64,000 nucleotides of DNA. Source: LVI-A0039 sp033105485 (lineage in GTDB: Bacteria > Bacillota_I > Bacilli_A > UBA3375). Below, piece after piece: positions 42,541 to 50,759 of the stretch. The notes beneath the pieces were generated by a model. That model was not told the origin of the DNA, did no database searches, and saw nothing but the letters and a program-made list of their open reading frames with translations. Location: assembly GCA_033105485.1 (NCBI GenBank), contig CP136956.1:62001-126000 (forward strand), read 5' to 3'. Position 1 is the stretch's first letter. Every line of letters starts with the position of its first letter. A program made the translations under genes and the position numbers.

Positions 42541-44931
42541 TTATTTTACAACTAAGTTAGTTAATTTACCAGGTACAACAATTTCTTTAATAACTGTTTT
42601 ACCTTCAATTAATTCACTTACTGCTTCTTTACTTAAAGCAAGTTGCTCATCTTTACTTGCACCAGTTGGTACATTAATTTTAGCTTTTACTTTCCCTAAA
42701 ATTTGAACAACGATCTCAACTGACTCATCTACTAATTTAGATTCATCGAAAGTTGGCCATGCAGAGTAAGTTAAATCTTCGCTATTGTTTAATACACTTG
42801 CATTGATTTCTTCTGCCATGTGTGGAGTAATTGGAGCAATTAATTTAATAAATCCATTTGCTTGCTCAGTTGATAATTTACCTGATTTGTTTGCAGCGTT
42901 CACAAATGTCATCATTTGTGAAATAGCTGTGTTAAATCCTAATTTATCATAGTCTTCTGTTACCTTTTTAACAGTCTGGTTGTAGATTTTATCTAATTCT
43001 TCATTAGTTTCTACAACTTCTGCATTTTGGTATAGACGCCAAATACGATCTAAGAAACGACGAGCACCATCTACACCATCTTCACTCCATGCAATACTTG
43101 CATCTAATGGACCCATGAACATTTCATATAAACGTAATGTATCTGCACCATGTGAAGCTACGATATCATCTGGATTTACAACATTTCCTTTAGATTTAGA
43201 CATCTTTTCGTTACCTTCACCTAAGATCATCCCTTGATTGTATAGTTTTTGGAATGGTTCTTTAGTTTTAACAATTCCTAAATCAAATAATACTTTATGC
43301 CAGAATCTTGCGTAAAGTAAGTGAAGAACAGCATGCTCAGCACCACCAATGTATAAATCAACTGGTAACCATTTTTCAGCTAATACTGGATCAATTAATG
43401 CATCATCATTACGTGGATCAATGTAACGAATGTAATACCAACAACTACCTGCCCATTGAGGCATTGTGTTAGTCTCACGACGTCCTTTAAGTCCTGTACG
43501 TGGAGAAACATAGTCTAACCACTCATCAGCGTTAGCAAGTGGAGATTCCCCTGTACCACTAATTGTGATTTTTTCCATTACCGGTAATTCAACTGGTAAT
43601 TCAGTTTCATCTAATACTTCAATTGTTCCATCTTCCATGTGAGCAATTGGGAATGGTTCTCCCCAGTAACGTTGTCTTGAGAATAACCAGTCACGTAATT
43701 TATATTTAGTTTCAGCGCTACCAATTTGTTTTTCTTCTAAGAAGTTAATAACTGCTTGCTTAGCTTCTTCGTTTTCCATACCATTGATAATTTCAGAATT
43801 AATATGTACACCATTACCTGTGAATGCTGCTTCCGTAATGTCACCTTCAATTACTTGTTTAACTGGTAGATCATATTTCTTAGCGAATTCAAAGTCACGT
43901 TCATCGTGAGCTGGTACTGCCATTACACATCCACTACCGTAAGTTGCTAATACGTAATCTCCAATCCAGATTTCTACTTTTTCGCCGTTTACAGGGTTAA
44001 TTGCATAACTACCTGTAAATACTCCAGATTTATCTTTGTTAAGCTCTGTACGCTCTAAATCAGTCTTATTTTTGATTTCATCAATATAAGCTTCAACCGC
44101 TTCTTTTTGCTCAGCCGTTGTGATCTCAGATACTAATTTATGCTCAGGAGCAATAACTGTATAAGTTACACCAAATACTGTATCAGGTCTTGTTGTATAA
44201 ACATCAAATGTTTTATCCGTGTCTGCAATATTAAATGTAATAGTTGCACCTGTACTTTTACCAATCCAGTTACGTTGCATATCTTTGATTGATTCTTGCC
44301 AGTCTAACTCTTCTAAGTCTTCTAATAATCTTTCAGCATAATGCGTAATTTTCAGGTTCCACTGTAATAAGTTTTTCTTTTCAACATCGTGACCTGCACG
44401 CTCACATTTACCATCAATTACTTCTTCGTTTGCAAGTACAGTTCCACAACCAGGACAGAAGTTTACTGGTGTTTCTTTAAGTTCAGCTAAACCTTTGTTG
44501 TAAAGTTGAATAAAAATCCATTGTGTCCATTTGAAATACTTTGGATTAGTTGTACTAATTTCACGATCCCAATCATAACTAAAACCTAATGCTTTAATTT
44601 GACGACGGAAGTTATCTACATTTACTTTTGTAAATTCTGCAGGGTGGTTTCCTGTTTTTAAAGCGTATTGCTCAGCAGGTAATCCAAATGCATCCCATCC
44701 CATTGGGTGTAATACTTCGAATCCTTGCATCCTTTTATATCTACTCATAATATCTGTAGCTGTATAACCTTCAGGGTGACCAACGTGTAATCCTGCTCCT
44801 GATGGGTAAGGAAACATATCTAACGCGTAAAACGGTTCTTTATCCGAGTATACATCTGTTTTGAATGTTTTCTCTACTTCCCACTTATCTTGCCATTTCT
44901 TCTCTACTTCTAAATGATTATATTCTTTCAT
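42541..44931 (-). CDS. leuS: Leucyl-tRNA synthetase
   Basis: A 796-residue class I synthetase. The HIGH-type HVGH is near residues 49-52 and KMSKSKGNV near 572. The editing (CP1) domain with TTRPDTVFGVTY and the zinc region CPGCGTVLANEEV are present, as is a C-terminal domain. It charges tRNA-Leu. GGAGAGATA precedes the ATG, 9 bases after mnmE, so no T-box leader is possible here: expression depends on the upstream operon. Confidence 0.98.
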   Translation of the reverse strand: MKEYNHLEVEKKWQDKWEVEKTFKTDVYSDKEPFYALDMFPYPSGAGLHVGHPEGYTATDIMSRYKRMQGFEVLHPMGWDAFGLPAEQYALKTGNHPAEFTKVNVDNFRRQIKALGFSYDWDREISTTNPKYFKWTQWIFIQLYNKGLAELKETPVNFCPGCGTVLANEEVIDGKCERAGHDVEKKNLLQWNLKITHYAERLLEDLEELDWQESIKDMQRNWIGKSTGATITFNIADTDKTFDVYTTRPDTVFGVTYTVIAPEHKLVSEITTAEQKEAVEAYIDEIKNKTDLERTELNKDKSGVFTGSYAINPVNGEKVEIWIGDYVLATYGSGCVMAVPAHDERDFEFAKKYDLPVKQVIEGDITEAAFTGNGVHINSEIINGMENEEAKQAVINFLEEKQIGSAETKYKLRDWLFSRQRYWGEPFPIAHMEDGTIEVLDETELPVELPVMEKITISGTGESPLANADEWLDYVSPRTGLKGRRETNTMPQWAGSCWYYIRYIDPRNDDALIDPVLAEKWLPVDLYIGGAEHAVLHLLYARFWHKVLFDLGIVKTKEPFQKLYNQGMILGEGNEKMSKSKGNVVNPDDIVASHGADTLRLYEMFMGPLDASIAWSEDGVDGARRFLDRIWRLYQNAEVVETNEELDKIYNQTVKKVTEDYDKLGFNTAISQMMTFVNAANKSGKLSTEQANGFIKLIAPITPHMAEEINASVLNNSEDLTYSAWPTFDESKLVDESVEIVVQILGKVKAKINVPTGASKDEQLALSKEAVSELIEGKTVIKEIVVPGKLTNLVVK

Positions 44932-44940
44932 TATCTCTCC

Positions 44941-46287
44941 TTATTTACCTAAACAAAAACGACTGAATAGTTCGTTTAATAAATCGTTTTTCACTTCAAT
45001 TCCTAGAATTTCACCTAAACTAAATAATGCATCTTTAAGGTCAATCTCAACTGTATCTACAGGCATACCAAACTCAATTTGTTCGCGAACCTCGTCCAAT
45101 AGCATTTTAGTTTTCTCAAGTTTTTGAACATCTTGAATACGATTTATATATTTTGCATTTTGACTATCAAAATTATCTAAGTCTAAAACTTCTAATATTT
45201 TATGCTCTAAGTTTTCAATTCCACTTTGATTAAGAGCACTTAAACTAATAAAATTCTCAAAGTGTGTTGTATCTACTTGCAGTTCTAAATCAGTTTTATT
45301 TAAAATTACAATATGATTCTTGTTACTAACTAACTCGTATAGCTCTATTTCTTCTGGTGTTAACTGGCGAGAGCTATCAACTACAAATAAAACTAATTTA
45401 GCTAGTTCAATTTGTTCACGACTTTTCTCAACTCCAATTTTTTCAACAACATCTTCTGTTTCACGAATTCCTGCTGTATCTAATAAGTTTAAAGTTAAAC
45501 CTTTCATATTAATTTCAGTTTCAACAACATCACGTGTAGTACCTGCAATATCTGTAACAATCGCTCTATTTTCACGAGACATATAATTTAACAATGAAGA
45601 TTTACCAACATTTGGACTACCAACAATTGCTACATCAATTCCATTTTTAAACAATGCCCCACGTTTACTATCCTCAATAATTGCTGAAATTTCTGATTGA
45701 AATAAATCTATTTTTGGAAGTAACTTTTCATTTGTCATTTCCTCAATATCATCATATTCAGGGTAATCAATACTAACTTCAATAACACTAATGATATCCA
45801 TAAGTTTACTACGCAAGCCTTCAACCAACTTATTTGTCGGATTACTAAACGTATTAATTGCTAAGTTAAGTGCAGTTTCATTTTTGGCTTCAATAAGCTC
45901 CATTGTTTGACTAACTTCACTTAAACTTTTTTTCCCGTTTAAGAATGCTCGTTTACTAAACTCACCCGGCTCAGCCACTTCCACATCAAGGGTTAGAACC
46001 AGTTTTAAAATACGCTCTGTAATTAACATTCCACCGTGACAGTTAATCTCGACTACATCTTCACCTGTAAAACTACGTGGATTATGCATAATTCCAACGA
46101 GTACTTCATCTATTACTTGATCGCCATCTACGATATGACCATAATTTAAAGTATTAGGTTTAACTGTAGTTAGGTCTTGTCCTTTAAAGATTTTATTAAC
46201 TTCTGAAATTGAAGTTTCACCACTAATTCTGATAATAGAAATACCAGCAGCTGATAATCCAGTTGCTATTGCTGCAATATTATTCAC
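44941..46287 (-). CDS. mnmE: tRNA modification GTPase MnmE
   Basis: A 448-residue GTPase that, with MnmG, puts the (carboxymethyl)aminomethyl group on U34 of tRNAs. The N-terminal folate-binding domain, the G domain (GSPNVGKSSLL near 216, DIAGTTRD, DTAGIRE, NKTD) and the C-terminal FCLGK with the conserved cysteine are complete. Its ATG overlaps the rsmI stop by 1 base. It normally follows rnpA-yidC-jag; here no jag gene is seen. Confidence 0.97.
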   Translation of the reverse strand: MNNIAAIATGLSAAGISIIRISGETSISEVNKIFKGQDLTTVKPNTLNYGHIVDGDQVIDEVLVGIMHNPRSFTGEDVVEINCHGGMLITERILKLVLTLDVEVAEPGEFSKRAFLNGKKSLSEVSQTMELIEAKNETALNLAINTFSNPTNKLVEGLRSKLMDIISVIEVSIDYPEYDDIEEMTNEKLLPKIDLFQSEISAIIEDSKRGALFKNGIDVAIVGSPNVGKSSLLNYMSRENRAIVTDIAGTTRDVVETEINMKGLTLNLLDTAGIRETEDVVEKIGVEKSREQIELAKLVLFVVDSSRQLTPEEIELYELVSNKNHIVILNKTDLELQVDTTHFENFISLSALNQSGIENLEHKILEVLDLDNFDSQNAKYINRIQDVQKLEKTKMLLDEVREQIEFGMPVDTVEIDLKDALFSLGEILGIEVKNDLLNELFSRFCLGK

Positions 46288-47138
46288 TATTTCTCACTTT
46301 CTAAAACTAGTTGGTATATTTCATTTTTATTAACACCCATTTGTTTCGCAACGCTTTTAATCGCATCTTTCTTCGTATAGTTGTCAATTGATACAAGTTT
46401 AGTATATACGGCAATTGGATCAGTAATCTCTTCACATTTTAGCTCAGGGCTAACAATGATTACACATTCACCTTTAACACCATTTGCTTCATAATGATCT
46501 AATACTTCGTTTACACTACCAATTGTATACTCTTCAAACTTCTTAGTAATCTCACGAGCTACTAAAACTTTTGTATCACTATTCATATCAGCAATCATCT
46601 TTAAAGTTCTAGTTAACTTATGTGGTGATTCATATAAGACAGTCGGCTGATATGTTGATAATATAACCTCTAGTTCTTTTTCTTTTTTTGTTGTTTGTTT
46701 ATTTAAGAATCCATAGTATGTGAATTGCTTAGATGCAAAGTTACTTCTTACCATTGCAACAATAAATGCACTAGCTCCAGGTAAGACAACTACATTGAAG
46801 TTCTCTTCATCAGCTAAACGGATAATGTCGTAACCAGGATCTGAAATACCAGGCATTCCTGCATCTGAAACTAATCCAACATCATGACCTTGCTTTAATA
46901 AATCAATAATCTTTTTTCCACCAACTTCTTGGTTATGTTCATGATATGTATTAGTCTTAATTGTAATCTCAAAATGGTTAAGCAATTTTTGAGTTACACG
47001 TGTATCTTCACAGAACAAATAGTCTAGCTGCTGCAAGACTTTTACACTTCTATATGTCATATCATCTAAATTTCCAATCGGTGTTGGAATAATATATAAT
47101 GTCGGACCATTATCTATATAGCTCTTTTGAATTTGCAT
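46287..47138 (-). CDS. rsmI: 16S rRNA (cytidine-2'-O)-methyltransferase RsmI
   Basis: A 283-residue enzyme that methylates C1402 of 16S rRNA. LYIIPTPIGNLDDMTYRSV and FCEDTRVTQKLL are N-terminal signatures; GLVSDAGMPGISDPGYD and VLPGASAFIVAMVRS form the SAM site. The C-terminal 40 residues are a small helical domain. GAGAGGTG precedes the ATG. A terminator separates it from yidC, so rsmI-mnmE-leuS form their own transcript. Confidence 0.96.
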   Translation of the reverse strand: MQIQKSYIDNGPTLYIIPTPIGNLDDMTYRSVKVLQQLDYLFCEDTRVTQKLLNHFEITIKTNTYHEHNQEVGGKKIIDLLKQGHDVGLVSDAGMPGISDPGYDIIRLADEENFNVVVLPGASAFIVAMVRSNFASKQFTYYGFLNKQTTKKEKELEVILSTYQPTVLYESPHKLTRTLKMIADMNSDTKVLVAREITKKFEEYTIGSVNEVLDHYEANGVKGECVIIVSPELKCEEITDPIAVYTKLVSIDNYTKKDAIKSVAKQMGVNKNEIYQLVLESEK

Positions 47139-47185
47139 CTTTTCACCTCTCGTTATATTATAACAAATATATACTATTAGACATA

Positions 47186-47213
47186 AAAAAAAAGTAGGAT
47201 TTTATCCTACTTT
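47186..47213 (-). terminator. Terminator after yidC
   Basis: AAAAGTAGGAT/ATCCTACTTTT, a perfect 11-bp stem with loop AAA and a T run on the minus strand. It overlaps the end of yidC. Confidence 0.95.
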
Positions 47214-48049
47214 TGAGTTAATTCTGCACGACGTGAATTGAAAATTTTATCTCGTTTAAAGTATGCAGTTTGAGCAATTGTTACTAAGTTCCCTACTAAC
47301 CAGTAAACACTTAACGCTCCTGGTAATGTAAGACCCATAACAAAGATCATAATTGGCATTACAGTTAACATACTCTTAGAGATGTCTCCTGCTGCTCCTT
47401 CTGGAGTTTCAGTTCCTGCCATACTCAACTTAGTTGAAAGCCAAGTAGTAGCACCTGCTAAAATAGCAAATAAGATAACTCTTGAACCTAAGTCAAATCC
47501 TAATAATGTTGAAGACATTTCTCCACCACCTAAGTTAATTAGACCTTGGTTTGCAGCTTGAACTGGATCCATGTAAGTACCATTAATTAATAGCCCTTGA
47601 ATTGCATCATAGAATGCAAATAAAATAGGCATTTGAATTAATAACGGTAAACATCCAGCTAATGGATTTACACCATGACGTTGGTAAAGAGCAGACATTT
47701 CTTGTTGCTGACGCATTTGTGCTTCTTTATCATCTTTAGCTACATTTTTATATTTATCTTGAATTTTCTTCATTTCAGGTTGAACTTTGTTCATTGCCTC
47801 AGTTGAACGAATTTGTTTACGGTATAAAGGAATCATTGCAACACGTACAATTAAAGTCGCAAAGACTAATCCCCAACCGATATTTTCCCCAAAGATATGT
47901 CCTAGTTGAACAATCATTTGTGCTAACCAGTATACTACAGTATTCCAAATACCTGATGGATCAACATCAATTGGTGTTGGAGTACCACAACCAGTAAGAA
48001 CTACTACTAGTGGTAACATAAGTAGTAAAAATCTATGTTGTTTTTTCAT
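47207..48049 (-). CDS. yidC: Membrane insertase YidC/OxaA (SpoIIIJ type)
   Basis: A 280-residue membrane protein. The N-terminus is a lipoprotein signal, VVVLTGCGTP with Cys21, as in Gram-positive YidC. Segments near 58-78, 131-155, 185-205 and 230-260 and the core GVNPLAGCLPLLIQMPILFAFYDAI are diagnostic; the hydrophilic groove arginine is in RVAMIPLYRKQI. It inserts membrane proteins alone or with SecYEG. Its ATG lies against the rnpA stop. Confidence 0.96.
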   Translation of the reverse strand: MKKQHRFLLLMLPLVVVLTGCGTPTPIDVDPSGIWNTVVYWLAQMIVQLGHIFGENIGWGLVFATLIVRVAMIPLYRKQIRSTEAMNKVQPEMKKIQDKYKNVAKDDKEAQMRQQQEMSALYQRHGVNPLAGCLPLLIQMPILFAFYDAIQGLLINGTYMDPVQAANQGLINLGGGEMSSTLLGFDLGSRVILFAILAGATTWLSTKLSMAGTETPEGAAGDISKSMLTVMPIMIFVMGLTLPGALSVYWLVGNLVTIAQTAYFKRDKIFNSRRAELTQK

Positions 48050-48375
48050 TATTTCACCCTTCCGAATAATTGACGTAAGCTTTTAAGTTGGTCTTGATAA
48101 GAAGTTTGACATGCACTTTTACGTGAAATTAACACATATTGTTTTGGCTTAATATCTGATTCAATCTCATCTATTATATGCCTTACAACACGCTTTTGTC
48201 TATTTCTAAAAGGTGCGTTTCCCGTTTTTTTCCCAACAGAGATACCTACTTGAAAGGTTTCTAACTCTGCATCATCTATATAAAATAGTGAATACTTAGA
48301 ATTAGAAACCCTTTGACCATTATTTATCACATTATCAAATAAGTGATTATCTTTTAAAACGTTAGTCTTTTTCAT
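48049..48375 (-). CDS. rnpA: Ribonuclease P protein component
   Basis: A 108-residue basic protein. The RNR motif region GNAPFRNRQKRVVRH (about 52-66) and the N-terminal MKKTNVLKDNHLFDNVI fit RnpA, which helps the RNase P RNA process tRNA 5' ends. It starts 3 bases after rpmH, the universal order. The RNase P RNA gene itself is not in this window. Confidence 0.96.
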   Translation of the reverse strand: MKKTNVLKDNHLFDNVINNGQRVSNSKYSLFYIDDAELETFQVGISVGKKTGNAPFRNRQKRVVRHIIDEIESDIKPKQYVLISRKSACQTSYQDQLKSLRQLFGRVK

Positions 48376-48378
48376 TGA

Positions 48379-48513
48379 TTATGCAGATAATTTAGCTCTA
48401 CCTTTTTTTCTTCTACGGCTAATTACTCTACGTCCACCTGGAGTAGACATTCTTGAACGGAAACCGTGTACTTTAGAACGTTTACGTTTATTTGGTTGAT
48501 AAGTTCTTTTCAT
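48379..48513 (-). CDS. rpmH: 50S ribosomal protein L34
   Basis: A 44-residue, very basic protein: MKRTYQPNKRKRSKVHGFR, then RMSTPGGRRVISRRRKKGR and the stop. It is nearly identical to L34 of other bacteria. AAAGGAG precedes the ATG. Too short for most ORF lists but certain. It opens the rpmH-rnpA-yidC operon. In many bacteria dnaA and oriC lie directly upstream; here a ROK kinase gene does. Confidence 0.98.
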   Translation of the reverse strand: MKRTYQPNKRKRSKVHGFRSRMSTPGGRRVISRRRKKGRAKLSA

Positions 48514-48557
48514 AGTATCTCCTTTATAATTTACTTATTTTTTTAACACACTTATAC

Positions 48558-48586
48558 ATTATACATTAAATTTACTCAAAAAGCAA
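48558..48586 (-). promoter_or_regulatory. Promoter of the rpmH operon
   Basis: TTGCTT, 17 bases, TATAAT on the minus strand. A 12-bp perfect inverted repeat (48561-48572 and 48590-48601, ATACATTAAATT) surrounds the -35 box. Confidence 0.6.
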
Positions 48587-48603
48587 ATTAATTTAATGTA
48601 TCT

Positions 48604-49482
48604 TTAAACTAAGAATGAAGCACCGATAAGACCATTGTCATCACCTAATGCTGCTGCTTCAATATTAACTTTATCTACCATTGTTGGTAATACATAGTTA
48701 TTGATTTTTTCACGTACTAGAGGTAATAAAACATCTCCAGACTTAATTGCTACTCCTCCACCAACAACAATTTTGTCAGCTTCGATTGTATGCATGATGT
48801 TAGCAACACCACGTGCAAATGTATCAGCAATATAGTTTACTTTTTCAGCTGTACGCTCGTCGCCTTTACGGTACGCTTCAAAGAATGAATATTCATCATC
48901 GAATCCTAATTCTGCAACGTATCGCTTAATAGCAAGACCAGCTGCTTCACCTTCTAAACTACCATAGTTTTGAATACTGTGTTTGTATGATGAGTTTGGC
49001 CAGATAATTAAGTTACCAATTTCACCTGTATTGAAGTTGTTTCCATCATGTAATTGACCGTTGATTACTAGTCCGCCACCGATACCAGTTGACCAAGTTA
49101 AGTAGTAAACTGTATCATGACCGAATCCAGCTCCTGCTTTCGCTTCTCCTAACGCAGCAACGTTTGCATCATTGTTTAATACACATTTAAGATCAGTTCC
49201 TTCTTCAACAATTTTAGCTAATGGGAAATTAGCCATTTGTACGTTTGTACATTGAATAACACTTTTAGTTGCGTTATCAACTTGTCCAGGAACACCAATT
49301 CCTACACCTCTAGTTTCTTCATCTTTAATTTCATTGATGAATCTAACCATTTTTTCCCCGATTTGCTCAGGACCTTTTTCTACTTCAGTAGCAACCTTAA
49401 CTACTTTTAATATTTTTCCATCTCTACTAATTTTCGCAATTCTTAAATTAGTTCCTCCAAGATCGATTCCAATTGAATTCAT
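48604..49482 (-). CDS. ROK family sugar kinase (glucokinase-like)
   Basis: A 292-residue kinase. GIDLGGTNLRIAKI (about 4-17) is the ATP phosphate site, NNDANVAALGEAKAGAGFGHDTVYYLTWSTGIGGGLVINGQ holds the catalytic aspartate and ROK core. The zinc-binding C-x-C-G-x2-G-C signature of most ROK kinases is missing: NYGSLEGEAAG stands where CGxxGCxE is expected. It may be a zinc-independent glucokinase that makes glucose-6-phosphate from non-PTS sugar. AGGAGGCAAA precedes the ATG. Confidence 0.87.
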   Translation of the reverse strand: MNSIGIDLGGTNLRIAKISRDGKILKVVKVATEVEKGPEQIGEKMVRFINEIKDEETRGVGIGVPGQVDNATKSVIQCTNVQMANFPLAKIVEEGTDLKCVLNNDANVAALGEAKAGAGFGHDTVYYLTWSTGIGGGLVINGQLHDGNNFNTGEIGNLIIWPNSSYKHSIQNYGSLEGEAAGLAIKRYVAELGFDDEYSFFEAYRKGDERTAEKVNYIADTFARGVANIMHTIEADKIVVGGGVAIKSGDVLLPLVREKINNYVLPTMVDKVNIEAAALGDDNGLIGASFLV

Positions 49483-49576
49483 TTTGCCTCCTATGTAAAT
49501 GTTACCGTATATATAACCGTATATAATTATAACATATCCTAGCCTTGTATGATATAATTTTTACCAAGGAGGACAA

Positions 49577-50239
49577 ATGAAAAAAGTTATAAATTGGATT
49601 TTAAATATCCTTATACTTATTGTTGTTTTAATTATCCTTTACTTACTTTGGCAAAATCATTTAATGAAAAAAGAGGAAGCCGACAATACAACTGCTGCGT
49701 TTGAGCAATATGAGGAGCTTACATGTACACAGGATACAGTAGTTGCTGATACATCTAATCCTCAACCTCTTAATGAAAATGTCGACCCAAACCAAATTAT
49801 CGGGTATATTACTTTTCCGAGCGTTGGTGAATCGACTGCGTTATTACAAGGGGATATTAATGATGACCAAATTGAAGCAATGGATCGTGGGGTTTCACAT
49901 GATCCACGAAGCACAATGCCTGGTGAGATAGGAAATACAGTTCTTGCTGGACATAGAGAATTATTCTTTAAGAACTTCCTAGAGCTTGAAAAAGGTGATG
50001 ACGTAATCTTAAATGTAGGTGATAATATTTATATTTATGAGATAGAAAGTTTTGAAATCATTGATCCAGAACAAGTTGATACTGTATTCTTTGACAATGA
50101 TGAAGACTTATTAGTAATGTATACATGTTATCCAATCGAAGCGTGGAAATATTACTCACAACGTATGGTAATTAAAGCTAAACCTATTGAAAAAACAACT
50201 GTTGAAAACTGTGAATCAGTAACTAAATACAAAAAATAA
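49577..50239 (+). CDS. Sortase (class D-like)
   Basis: A 220-residue membrane-anchored transpeptidase. One N-terminal helix (residues 5-26) is followed by the sortase beta-barrel: IIGYITFPSVG, the catalytic histidine in NTVLAGHRELFFKNF, the catalytic cysteine in YTCYPIEAW, and the arginine in YYSQRMVIKA. It links surface proteins to peptidoglycan or builds other covalent surface structures. No LPxTG substrate gene is in the window. AAGGAGGAC precedes the ATG. Promoter region shared with the divergent ROK gene; terminator at 50238. Confidence 0.93.
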   Translation: MKKVINWILNILILIVVLIILYLLWQNHLMKKEEADNTTAAFEQYEELTCTQDTVVADTSNPQPLNENVDPNQIIGYITFPSVGESTALLQGDINDDQIEAMDRGVSHDPRSTMPGEIGNTVLAGHRELFFKNFLELEKGDDVILNVGDNIYIYEIESFEIIDPEQVDTVFFDNDEDLLVMYTCYPIEAWKYYSQRMVIKAKPIEKTTVENCESVTKYKK

Positions 50240-50264
50240 CACCCAATTTAGGGTGTTTTTTTTA
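50238..50264. terminator. Bidirectional terminator
   Basis: AACACCC, loop AATTTA, GGGTGTT and a T run, between the convergent sortase and hypothetical genes. Confidence 0.92.
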
Positions 50265-50654
50265 TTGTTCTTTATACTCTAATAAAACAACTGGTTCAGT
50301 TTTTAAATCTTTAAAGTACGCAAAGTCTTCTCTAATAGAAAGGTCTTGAAAATCAATTAAATCTTGGTTGTTACGATTTATATTAATTGTAACTTTACTA
50401 TATTCATTACCCGTAGCAATTCGCTTTATATCTTCTTCTGCTAACTTTGGCTCGTTCAGAAAGTAAGGATCTTCACTCCTCTCCTCTTCTAGCTGCGTTA
50501 ACGTTACCTTCTTAATGTAAAACTGGACTTGGTTATCAATGTCCTCAATCTTTTCAACATTGTCTCTACTAAGTGTATAATAGATCCCATCAATTAAAAT
50601 ATAATGCACTAGATCATAATAATTTCCAACTAGTAATAAAAATCCTTTTTCCAT
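50262..50654 (-). CDS. Hypothetical protein
   Basis: A 130-residue soluble acidic protein, not recognised. The ATG at 50654 follows CGAGGAGGG; the frame extends 11 codons upstream without such a site. It looks mostly beta in the first 60 residues (FLLLVGNYYDLVHYILIDGIYYTLS) and charged at the end. Monocistronic, with a terminator at each side. Confidence 0.65.
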   Translation of the reverse strand: MEKGFLLLVGNYYDLVHYILIDGIYYTLSRDNVEKIEDIDNQVQFYIKKVTLTQLEEERSEDPYFLNEPKLAEEDIKRIATGNEYSKVTININRNNQDLIDFQDLSIREDFAYFKDLKTEPVVLLEYKEQ

Positions 50655-50723
50655 AATTCCCTCCTCGTTATATGTATAAGATAGCATATATTTGGTGAAA
50701 ATATGATTAAGCTTAAGTTAATA

Positions 50724-50751
50724 TAAAAAAACATCCAGTTTGGATGTTTTC
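50724..50751 (-). terminator. Terminator after the S1-domain gene
   Basis: AAACATCC/GGATGTTT stem with a 5-base loop, T run on the minus strand. Confidence 0.9.
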
Positions 50752-50759
50752 TTCATTTA

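Noticed and set aside
44932..44940. T-box leader for leuS
   Set aside because: mnmE ends 9 bases before leuS, so there is no room for a leader.
48514..48603. Replication origin beside rpmH
   Set aside because: Only 90 bases, no DnaA-box cluster, and no dnaA gene next to it.
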